A DNA stretch of 49,051 nt. It comes from Chitinophagia bacterium. Its GTDB lineage: Bacteria > Bacteroidota > Bacteroidia > Chitinophagales > Chitinophagaceae. The stretch is taken from the NCBI GenBank assembly GCA_009920495.1, contig RFZW01000005.1, forward strand, positions 1-49,051, written 5' to 3'. Shown here piece by piece: positions 35,125 to 43,634 of the stretch. Numbering within the stretch: the first letter of the stretch is position 1; each line of letters starts with the position of its first letter. The position numbers and the translations under genes are program-made. A model generated the notes under the pieces. The model was not told where the DNA came from, ran no database searches, and worked only from the letters and a program-made list of their open reading frames with translations.

Positions 35125-37938
35125 ATGAATAAATTAATCAAAATGAAAGGATTTTTGTTAGCGATGTTTTTAGGGATGAGTTTGTTGGGTATGGCACAAA
35201 CATTTACCATTGAGGGGACGGTAGTGGATAGTGTAAGCAAGCGCAATTTGGCTTCTGCAACCATTTCAATTGTAAAAGCAAAGGATTCTTCATTAGTTAG
35301 CTTCGCAAGGAGTAACGAACAGGGATTTTTCTCCGTGAAGTCGGTTCCAGTCGGAAGCTATTTAATATCCATCTCCTATGTTGGCTTTATTCAACAATGG
35401 ATTGCCTTTAAAACTGGCAAGAATGCTAAAATAGATTTATCGAACATATATATGCAAGATGCAAGCAGTTTGTCGACAGTCACAGTTACTGCAAGAAGGC
35501 CTCCTGTGGTGATCAATGGAGATTCTATTGAATTTAATGCGGAAAACTTTAAAACAGCACCTAATGCAGTGGTGGAGGATTTATTGAAAAAGATGCCAGG
35601 TATTGAAGTGGATAAATCGGGTGCAATTACGGTGAATGGTAAAACAGTCACCAAAGTATTTGTGAATGGCAAGGAATTTTTTACGGGTGACCCTAAAATG
35701 GCTACGCGTAATTTACCAGCAGATGCAATTGACAAAATACAAGTATACGATCGCAAATCCGATCAATCCATGTTTACAGGTATTGATGATGGTAGCGAGG
35801 AAACAGCCATTAACTTGAAAGTTAAAAAAGACAGAAACAAATCTAACTTTGGAAAATTAACTGGTGGCGGTGGTGTTCCTGAACGTTTTGATTTAAGAGG
35901 AAATTTAAATAGAATCAATAATGATGAGCAGTTCTCTATTATTGGTTCAGGTAATAATATTAATCGTCAGGATTTTTCAGCACGTGACTTTTCAAGCTTC
36001 TCTGGTGGTGGTGGTGGCCGTCCGGGCGGTGGTGGCGGTGGAATGACCGTTTCCTTTAGCGGTGGCGGTGGCGGTGGTGGAAATGGCGGTGGTGGCGGCG
36101 AAGGTGTTGCAACAACCATTTCAGGTGGCGGTAATTACTCTAATGTATTTAATGATAAAAGAACTGATTTTAATGCAAACTTATCTTTGAGTGATATAGA
36201 TCGTTTAAATACGAGCCATTCCTACACACAAAATTTAACACCAGGAAATATATTTAACAGATATGATAGTTCAAAAAGCACATCTGTTAGTAAGCAACAA
36301 AGTATTGGAAGCACACTTGATCATAAAGTATCTGAATCCTTTTCATATAAGTTAACGCCTAGTATCGGGATTTCAAATGGTACATCTGAAAGTTGGTCAA
36401 GTTCTGAAACACTTTTGCCAGATGGAACAAGAACAAATTCAAATAAAACGCATGCGTCTAGTGCAACTGATGCAACAAATTTCAATAACACTTTATTGTT
36501 AAAGAAAAAATTTGCTAAAAAAGGTCGTACCATTTCATCTACGATTACCAATGGATATAATACTTCGAATTCAAATGGGTTGCAGTTTACTGATCAATTT
36601 ATTTATGCATCAGGTAAATTGGTAAAAGATTCAATTTTAGACCAACGAAACTTACGTAAAGGAAACACAACCACTTATTCGGCGAATGTGATTTATACAG
36701 AGCCGTTGGGTAAAAGATCCTTATTAGAAATGAATGCATACTTAAGCCAAAGCATTGGTAGTAGTAGTAAAAAGGTATATGATAAAACAGCAAACGACAA
36801 TACTGGAGTTTTAAATACCCGATTAACCAATGAGTTTAATAGCGAGTATACCTACTCGGGTGGTGGCATGAACTATCGTACCAACCAACGTAAATTTAAT
36901 TTTGCTTCCGGATTTGCAATTCAAAATGCAAAATTGAATGGAGAGAATATAAGTGCAAAAACAAAATTGAATCAGGATTTCAAGGACATTTTGCCATCTG
37001 CTATGTTTCGATATAATTTTTCTCAAACTAAAAATTTGAATATTGATTATCGTACATCCACCAATCAGCCATCCATCACGCAATTACAACCGGTATTGGA
37101 TCAAAGCAATATCAACAGACAAACCATTGGTAATCCTGATTTGAAACGTAGCTACCAACACAATATCAATATTAGATTCTTCTCATCTAAAGTAATTTCT
37201 CAAAAGAATTTCTTTGCTACTGTGAATGCATCTACGACCAATAACTCCATCATCAATTATGATAGTATTTTACCTTCAAGGGTAACCTTATCTAAACCAG
37301 TCAACGTTAATGGTGCTTATCGTGTATTTGGTTCATTGAATTATGGATTTGGTATGAAGAAGCTTTTTTCAAGATTTAATTTTGGCTTGAATACAGGATT
37401 AAATAACAATATCTCTTATACGAATGGTTTATTAAATACAATCGTTACAAAATCATTTGGACCCTCCTTCAGGTACAATTTCCAAATTGACGAAAAAATT
37501 GACATAGATTTATCAGCGCGTTATTCATACAATAAAACCAATAATCAAATTAATTCAGCTTTGAATACTAATTACTTGACAAAAGTGTTTAGTGCGGAAA
37601 TGGATAATTATTTACCCTTTAATTTTTTAATGAATCAGTCATTTAACTATACGATTAATTCAGGTCGTGCGGAAGGTTTTAATACAGCAATCCCTATATG
37701 GAATGCAAATTTTTCTAAATTTTTCATGAAGAACAAGCGCGCTGAATTAAAAGTAAGTGCATTTGATATCTTGAATAAAAATGCGGGCATTAGCCGTAAT
37801 GTATCTCAAAACCAAATCGTGGATCAATACTACAATGTTATTAATCAGTATTTTATGGTCAGCTTCATATATAGCTTACAAAAATCTGGTTTAGGTGGTA
37901 ATGGCGGAAGAGCTGGCGGAATGACAATTAGAATGTAA
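35125..37938 (+). CDS. Outer-membrane beta-barrel protein, TonB-receptor-like, with CarboxypepD_reg domain
   Basis: A protein of 937 residues. The signal peptide (ends near GMAQ) is followed by a carboxypeptidase-regulatory-like domain (about 27-115), a TonB-plug-like region (about 120-235, with INGDSIEFNAENFKT and VNGKTVTKVFVNGKEFF) and a C-terminal outer-membrane barrel of the OMP_b-brl_3 type. Residues about 290-330 are glycine runs from GGT/GGC codons. This class is widespread in Bacteroidota, usually paired with a GLPGLI gene as here (36 bp downstream), and its cargo is unknown. The ATG at 35143 is an alternative start. Confidence 0.9.
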   Translation: MNKLIKMKGFLLAMFLGMSLLGMAQTFTIEGTVVDSVSKRNLASATISIVKAKDSSLVSFARSNEQGFFSVKSVPVGSYLISISYVGFIQQWIAFKTGKNAKIDLSNIYMQDASSLSTVTVTARRPPVVINGDSIEFNAENFKTAPNAVVEDLLKKMPGIEVDKSGAITVNGKTVTKVFVNGKEFFTGDPKMATRNLPADAIDKIQVYDRKSDQSMFTGIDDGSEETAINLKVKKDRNKSNFGKLTGGGGVPERFDLRGNLNRINNDEQFSIIGSGNNINRQDFSARDFSSFSGGGGGRPGGGGGGMTVSFSGGGGGGGNGGGGGEGVATTISGGGNYSNVFNDKRTDFNANLSLSDIDRLNTSHSYTQNLTPGNIFNRYDSSKSTSVSKQQSIGSTLDHKVSESFSYKLTPSIGISNGTSESWSSSETLLPDGTRTNSNKTHASSATDATNFNNTLLLKKKFAKKGRTISSTITNGYNTSNSNGLQFTDQFIYASGKLVKDSILDQRNLRKGNTTTYSANVIYTEPLGKRSLLEMNAYLSQSIGSSSKKVYDKTANDNTGVLNTRLTNEFNSEYTYSGGGMNYRTNQRKFNFASGFAIQNAKLNGENISAKTKLNQDFKDILPSAMFRYNFSQTKNLNIDYRTSTNQPSITQLQPVLDQSNINRQTIGNPDLKRSYQHNINIRFFSSKVISQKNFFATVNASTTNNSIINYDSILPSRVTLSKPVNVNGAYRVFGSLNYGFGMKKLFSRFNFGLNTGLNNNISYTNGLLNTIVTKSFGPSFRYNFQIDEKIDIDLSARYSYNKTNNQINSALNTNYLTKVFSAEMDNYLPFNFLMNQSFNYTINSGRAEGFNTAIPIWNANFSKFFMKNKRAELKVSAFDILNKNAGISRNVSQNQIVDQYYNVINQYFMVSFIYSLQKSGLGGNGGRAGGMTIRM

Positions 37939-37974
37939 AATTAATTATCTTTATAAACACATTAAAAATAGCAT

Positions 37975-38835
37975 ATGCGTAAAATGATTTTATTGGTAAC
38001 GATGGTTGTATTATCGATATCACAAACAATGGCTCAAGTAAAAGAAGGCAAGTTAATTTTCGAAAGAAAAATTAATATGCATCGAATGATTACCGATCCT
38101 GAAATGAGACGTAATATTCCCGAATTTAGATCTGAAAAATTCGAACTTATATTTAATGAACAAGCAACTGTTTTTAAAACCCTACCTAATGAAGACGCAC
38201 CTGATCCTTTTGCAAATAGTGGCGCACCAGGTAGTGGTGGTTCAAGAGGCATGGGTTTTATGTTTAGAATGCCAGAAACAAATACGTATACTGATATTGC
38301 CTCTCAAATGCAATATGAGGCACGTTCGATATTTGAAAATGAATATTTAATCATTGATACCTTAAAGCCAAATAGCTGGAAACTATCAGATGAAACTAAA
38401 ACGATTGCTAATTACGTATGTAAAAAAGCAACTACCTCAGTAGCTCCAATGGCATTTACAATGCGTATTGGTGGATTTGGTGGAGATCGTCGTGGCGGTG
38501 GTGGTGGAAGAAACGGAGATACTACAAAGCAAGCAGAAAAAAAACCAAATGAAATTCAATTAGTGGTTTGGTATACAGAAGCGATTCCTTTATCTATTGG
38601 ACCTGATACCTACAGCGGCTTACCGGGTGCTATCTTGGAAGTAGATAGTGATAATGGAGGAAATGTAATATCAGCAATTAACTATATTCCTAAATTCTCC
38701 GCTAAAGAATTAAAACAACCAACCAAAGGGAAAAAATTAAACCGTGCACAATTCCAAGTGGAAATGCAAACCATCATGAAGGATATGCAAAGAGGTGGTG
38801 GCATGGGAGGAATTAGGATTAGTGCAGGTAATTAG
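37975..38835 (+). CDS. GLPGLI family protein, exported
   Basis: A protein of 286 residues with a signal peptide ending MAQ. Family signatures are GKLIFERKINMHR near the N terminus, IANYVCKKATT in the middle and the name-giving GLPGAILEVDSDNGG near the C terminus, with WYTEAIPLSIGP just before. GLPGLI proteins are exported, of unknown activity, and mostly encoded beside an outer-membrane barrel or TonB receptor, as here. A glycine-rich loop (RRGGGGGRNGD) lies near residue 175, similar in base composition to the glycine run of the neighbouring barrel. Confidence 0.9.
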   Translation: MRKMILLVTMVVLSISQTMAQVKEGKLIFERKINMHRMITDPEMRRNIPEFRSEKFELIFNEQATVFKTLPNEDAPDPFANSGAPGSGGSRGMGFMFRMPETNTYTDIASQMQYEARSIFENEYLIIDTLKPNSWKLSDETKTIANYVCKKATTSVAPMAFTMRIGGFGGDRRGGGGGRNGDTTKQAEKKPNEIQLVVWYTEAIPLSIGPDTYSGLPGAILEVDSDNGGNVISAINYIPKFSAKELKQPTKGKKLNRAQFQVEMQTIMKDMQRGGGMGGIRISAGN

Positions 38836-38876
38836 TATAAAAGTAACGCTCGTATAACGGCGGTCTAAAAAATATA

Positions 38877-38905
38877 AAATAAGAAGCCCAACGGCTTCTT
38901 ATTTT
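38877..38905. terminator. Bidirectional Rho-independent terminator
   Basis: AAATAAGAAGCC pairs with GGCTTCTTATTT around the loop CAAC (38889-38892), a 12-bp perfect stem. It lies between the GLPGLI gene (plus) and the truncated TonB receptor gene (minus). The receptor's stop codon is inside the right arm. Confidence 0.85.
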
Positions 38906-40839
38906 ATTATATGCCATCTCCATCCAATGGTAATAGATCTTGCATCACCTAAATAATAGGAATACGCGCTTGTGCCTTTCACGCTAAAATTTTTGGTTGC
39001 CATTGTTGAATAATACGCATTCGTTAGGTTTAACACATTTAACCATAGTTCATTCCTTTTTAAAGTATAGCCAAAGCGCATATTTATAACATCAAACCCC
39101 CCATAGCTTGTGGTATTTGTTTCATCCATAAAATACTTGGATTGATGCAATTCCTCGATGGATAATCTCCATTTTGAATTAGGCTTCCAAGTAGCAGTGA
39201 TGTTTGTAAAATTACGTGGCGCGGCATTCATTTCATTCCCACTTACGTCTGTTCCCTTGATCAAAGTATTGACATAAGTATGTTTTGTGTTGGTCCCATT
39301 AATGAGTAATTCCCATTGTGCATTTAATTGATACCTTAGTTGATATTCAATACCAAAATGCTTGGTTGCCCCTGAATTTTGATTTAGGTTAACACCATCT
39401 GTTTGTCGCACCGAAATAATTTCATTTTCGCCGTTGAGCTGATAGAGGGAAACTTCTGCGTATATTTTTTTGCTTTGATACCAGCTGCCTAGTTCAAAAT
39501 TTTTAAATTTTTGAGGCAATAAAAAAGGAACTCGGACGGCATTGTAAATTTCAGTAATCTGAGGTGGTACAAATCCTTCGCTGAAGTTAACATACACGCC
39601 ATGATGATTACGATTAAAATTGATCCCTAATTTTGGCGTCCAATTGGTAAAATGATTATTGGCAGAGGGGGTACCTGTAGGCAGTTGATTATTAAAAAGA
39701 TAGGTAAAGTCATCGTAGCGAATAGATGCATTCAAACGAATATATTTATTGATATCAAAAATATAATTTGCATAAATGGCTTTGTTATTTAATTCTGTCT
39801 CGTAGGAGGTAATTAAGGAATCCTTCGTTGGATAACTGTATTTGGTGTATTTGCCAATGGTGGTATCCTTGAAAATATCAATATAATGTGCGATTAAATT
39901 TTGTGGCGTAAAATCCCAGTAGCCGCCAACGAACAACTTACTATTCATTGCTTTTAAATTCCAGTTATGTTGAATATCTAAAACATAGGCATCAAACTGA
40001 TTGCTATTAATTTGACCTTTGAATTTAGTAGGGTTACTGGTGGATGCAATGGAGTAAGTGGGGTTTTGATCCATGGTATTATTTCGATACATCAAATTAA
40101 TCGTAGTGCTCGCGTTTGTATTCCAATCATACTGCAAATTTTGTCTTAATCGCAAAGCATTAATTTTACGAAATGTGAAAGTTTGTTGCGAGCTAAAATT
40201 TTGTTGAAAAAATTTAATGCTGTCCAATGACCCCGTCATTTGTGTGTAATAGTCAATATAATTAAGGGTTTGGTAGCCCTTTAATTTTTTATTGATGACA
40301 AAATCTTTTTTTATTGAAAATGCTTTTTTATTATAGTCGCTATATTCTGTCGCGCCATTTTTTTGATTTATAAAGGAGCCGTTCAAAGTCCAACCTCCTT
40401 TTTTTGTCGGTATGCCACCCGCAATATCTAATTTTGTAAAACCGGTATTATTGATTTGAGAAGTTAAATCAAATGTATTTTTAGTTGGTACTGGTTGCGA
40501 TAAAAAATTCACTACACCGCCAATGGCTTCTGCGCCATATAAAGCGCTTGCGGGTCCTTTGATCACTTCAATGGAATAAATATTAGCGGTATTAATTTCA
40601 ATAAGGGAATTACTACTAAATAAACCACTGGTTCTGATTGGCATGCCATCCTCTAAATATAAATACAACCCTTTTAATGATATGGGTTGTCGTATGGACA
40701 TCATATGTTGCTCTCCGCCAATGGTGGGCATATACACCCCGCTCACTTTATTTAAAAGGGCATCTATTCTTTGTGCCTTTGTTTCCTCAATTAGCTTTGA
40801 CGATAATATTGAAATGGCAATGGGTGCTTGAGAACGCAT
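38899..40839 (-). pseudogene. TonB-dependent receptor lacking its 5' end
   Basis: An open frame of 646 codons begins abruptly inside the plug domain. The first residues are RSQAPIAISILSSKLIEE, the kind of sequence that normally follows a TonB box, so the signal peptide, any N-terminal domain and the TonB box are absent. The plug (to about residue 110, ending IKGPASALYGAEAIGGVVNFLS) and the whole barrel to a C-terminal WHIIK are otherwise intact. The codon before the ATG is TAA, and upstream sequence is the end of the pit gene. Without a signal peptide the product cannot reach the outer membrane, so I call it a 5'-deleted pseudogene. Confidence 0.75.
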
Positions 40840-42548
40840 TTAGTAAAATAACTAACGATGAAATAAGTAATGGCAGCTAATACACCACTTACAGGGATGG
40901 TTAATACCCAAGCCCACAATAGGTTCGTAGTGACACCCCATCTTACAGCGCTTAATCTTTTTGTAGCACCTACGCCGATGATGGATCCGGTGATGGTATG
41001 TGTCGTTGAAACAGGTATACCCATTTGGCCAGTAAAGAAAAGTGTAAAGGCACCCGCAGTTTCAGCAGCTACGCCCTCTAAAGGGGTTACTTTGGTAATG
41101 CGAGATCCCATTGTTTTAATTATTTTCCAACCACCACTCATGGTGCCCAAACCAATTGCTAAATAACAAGCAACAGGTACCCAATTGGGTAGTTGTCCAA
41201 AATCTTGAATACTTCCACTAGCAATTAATGCGGCTCCAATGATACCCATTACTTTTTGCGCATCATTACCACCATGACCAATACTAAATGCAGCGGAACT
41301 AAATAACTGTAATTTTTTAAACATATATGCAACACTACGTGCTGTTGGTGTTTTTATTTTTTCAACATATATGTAAACTAACATGAATAAGATGGATGAT
41401 CCAATAATTCCGTAAACAATCATGGAGTTGTCTGCTTTATCAATTTCACTTGAAAAAGTTTTTTCAATATTGAATTTGGTGATTTTCGCTTTAACCTTAT
41501 CACTATTTTTTGATTGAATTGGGTAAATACTATTCACTAAAATAAGTGTCGAATCTAAGTCAATGGCTCCTTCCAGATATAGTTTTAAAGGAGCTTTATA
41601 ACCTTCGGTAGTTGTTTTAGCAATAGTGTATTCTGCTTTTGCGTCTTTATTTTCTGGCGCCATAGCTTCTAATACCAAAAAGTCATTTGCATTTCTTACT
41701 TCATCTTTTAATCGACTAATGGCGACAGTTTTAAGCCAACCATTCGTACTTGCCATTGCAGCAATTGAATCAGCACCGAGTTGATCAAAGTTTTCAATTG
41801 AAGGTTTTATTTGTTCGTAAAAAGCAGTAGCCTTAGCCAACTTCTCTTCATTTATTGCCAAGTTAGCCAATAGAGTCGTATCTGATTTGTTCGTCTTAAG
41901 TTCTTCTTTAATATTGGCAACTTCTTTTTTGTACTTATCAATACCGTAAAATTTTTGAACATTTTCGTTCATTTTAGACGCTTCAAAATGATCAAACATC
42001 AAAACAGTTGCTAATGTAACCACCGAAATGATACATAAACGTATCCATACATTACGCATAATGGTGACCACTGTAATAAAAACGGAAATAATAATTCCAA
42101 TGATGGGTGCTAAAAATATAAACAATATTGTTTTTAAAATAGTATCTGCATCCACAATTTTAGCCCATGAATAATCAATCCCTTTAATCATAAGTGCATG
42201 TGCAATTGCAGCACCAGCAAAACCACCAATTAAAGTATGTGAGGAGGAAGAAGGGATACCATACCACCAAGTAAGCAAGTTCCAAAAAATAGCAGCCAAC
42301 AAACCTGAAAATATTACAGGCAAGGTGATGAAATCCTTGTATACAGTTTTGCTAATTGAATTAGCTACAGCATGATCTTTAAAAATCCAAAAAGCAACCG
42401 TGTTAAATAGTGCTGCCCACAATACTGCCTGAAATGGCGTCAATACTTTTGTTGAAACTACCGTAGCTATGGAGTTTGCCGCATCATGAAAGCCATTGAT
42501 ATAATCAAATATTAATGCTAACGCAATAATTACAATTAATAGGGTCAT
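40791..42548 (-). CDS. PiT-family inorganic phosphate transporter with a large hydrophilic insert
   Basis: An inner-membrane transporter of 585 residues. Both PiT signatures are visible: DYINGFHDAANSIATVV at 15-31 and GHGGNDAQKVMG at 424-435. Between helices, residues about 188-372 form a long hydrophilic, helical stretch (with KKEVANIKEELKTNKSD), seen in some Bacteroidota PiT proteins. The last 15 residues, CVLKHPLPFQYYRQS, are the out-of-frame beginning of the truncated TonB receptor, so the true stop, probably after SYFTK, was lost. Its partner DUF47 gene lies 11 bp upstream. It moves phosphate (as metal-phosphate) with protons. Confidence 0.92.
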   Translation of the reverse strand: MTLLIVIIALALIFDYINGFHDAANSIATVVSTKVLTPFQAVLWAALFNTVAFWIFKDHAVANSISKTVYKDFITLPVIFSGLLAAIFWNLLTWWYGIPSSSSHTLIGGFAGAAIAHALMIKGIDYSWAKIVDADTILKTILFIFLAPIIGIIISVFITVVTIMRNVWIRLCIISVVTLATVLMFDHFEASKMNENVQKFYGIDKYKKEVANIKEELKTNKSDTTLLANLAINEEKLAKATAFYEQIKPSIENFDQLGADSIAAMASTNGWLKTVAISRLKDEVRNANDFLVLEAMAPENKDAKAEYTIAKTTTEGYKAPLKLYLEGAIDLDSTLILVNSIYPIQSKNSDKVKAKITKFNIEKTFSSEIDKADNSMIVYGIIGSSILFMLVYIYVEKIKTPTARSVAYMFKKLQLFSSAAFSIGHGGNDAQKVMGIIGAALIASGSIQDFGQLPNWVPVACYLAIGLGTMSGGWKIIKTMGSRITKVTPLEGVAAETAGAFTLFFTGQMGIPVSTTHTITGSIIGVGATKRLSAVRWGVTTNLLWAWVLTIPVSGVLAAITYFIVSYFTKCVLKHPLPFQYYRQS

Positions 42549-42559
42549 CTTGAATTAAA

Positions 42560-43207
42560 TTAAGCGTACTTGATAATAATGGATTCGATCACATTTGAAA
42601 CATCTTCAATTTTATCAGTAGCAATTTCAAGTACTTGATAAATCTCTCTTTTCTTAATAACCTCTTTAAAGTCATTTTCTTGTTCAAACAATTTTTCGAT
42701 ACTCATATCAAACACATCATCCGCTTGATTCTCGATACTATTTACTTTGATCATCGCCTCGGTCATCTCCTTAATATTCTTCATATTACGTAAACCTAAT
42801 ACTACCTTTTTAGTTTCAATGGTACCTTGTAAAACTAATTCTGCTAATTTATGTATACCCGTATCATTTGGATTTACCTTGTAAAAATTAATTTTTTTAG
42901 CAGATGCATAAATATAATCAGCAATGTCATCTAGTGAGGTAGCTAAATAATGGATATCCTCTCTATCGAAGGGCGTGATAAAATTGCGTCCTAGTTCAGT
43001 AAATATATTGTGTGTTAAATCATCATTGATATGTTCTAGGTTTTCAATTTGTGCTAAAATGTTTGCTCTTTTATCAGCATCTGGCTCAGTCACCATTTCC
43101 TTTAACTTAACACCCATTTCATAAACATGCTCAGCTACATCTTCAAATAATTGAAAAAATACACGATCCTTTGGAAGGAAAATTTTAAAAATTGAATTCA
43201 AGTCCAT
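42560..43207 (-). CDS. DUF47 (PhoU-like) phosphate transport accessory protein
   Basis: A helical cytoplasmic protein of 215 residues. Typical DUF47 features are FFQLFEDVAEHVYEMG, EHINDDLTHNIFTELGRNFITPFDREDI, LATSLDDIADYIYASAKK and the closing TDKIEDVSNVIESIIIKYA. The E/D-x-x-D patterns resemble the metal-binding repeats of PhoU. It is the upstream member of the DUF47-PiT pair and is presumed to regulate or assist the transporter. It starts at ATG 43207, preceded by the long divergent intergenic region. Confidence 0.92.
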   Translation of the reverse strand: MDLNSIFKIFLPKDRVFFQLFEDVAEHVYEMGVKLKEMVTEPDADKRANILAQIENLEHINDDLTHNIFTELGRNFITPFDREDIHYLATSLDDIADYIYASAKKINFYKVNPNDTGIHKLAELVLQGTIETKKVVLGLRNMKNIKEMTEAMIKVNSIENQADDVFDMSIEKLFEQENDFKEVIKKREIYQVLEIATDKIEDVSNVIESIIIKYA

Positions 43208-43634
43208 AAAATAGGTTTTATTGTTAATTTAATAAGCCACGCAAATTTCCTTGATTGGGGTTTGATTACCCTATTCCCAATATTACCAAATTGTTAAGAA
43301 TAACTATCGTATTGAAAATCAAGTAATTGCAAAATTATAAGCACGGAAATAACCTATTGAGGTCGAGTATTGTTTGATTGTAAGTTTTGAAGCCAATGGG
43401 GGAGTTATGGGGGTGTATTGTGGGGTTAACAAAATAAAAAAGGGAGCTGGTTTCCCGGCTCCCTTTACAAAATCCATAGCTTTCCCCCAAAAGCTATTGC
43501 GAATATCATCGTTCTCAATAATCTTAGATAGTTATTATGTTACTTATTGAGTTTCTTTATAGGTTATTTCTTATTTTTGAATTGTATTTATTTATATCAT
43601 ATAAGTTATTTACCTATTTTAAAACTGATATTCA
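43208..43634. other. Intergenic region with paired hairpins (structured RNA candidate)
   Basis: This 427-bp gap between divergent genes shows no convincing protein-coding frame. At 43439-43466 AAAGGGAGC pairs with GCTCCCTTT, and at 43476-43497 ATAGCTTT pairs with AAAGCTAT around a loop CCCCCA (43484-43489). That loop is complementary to TGGGGG at 43397-43402 and 43408-43413. TATTTTTG at 43572-43579 resembles a -7 element for the gene at 43635, with a TTG 22 bp upstream, a little far. Confidence 0.5.

Noticed and set aside
35391-35756. A 121-codon minus-strand frame inside the outer-membrane barrel gene
   Set aside because: Antisense shadow over the plug region; no signal, no family pattern and no separate promoter.
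35990-36130. GGT/GGC repeats as a mobile or CRISPR-like repeat array
   Set aside because: They stay in frame as glycine codons, have no spacer structure and lie inside a conserved coding gene.
43396-43437. A 13-codon frame (MGELWGCIVGLTK) before the intergenic hairpins, considered as a leader peptide
   Set aside because: Too short to separate from chance, no run of one regulated amino acid and no T run after the hairpin for attenuation.
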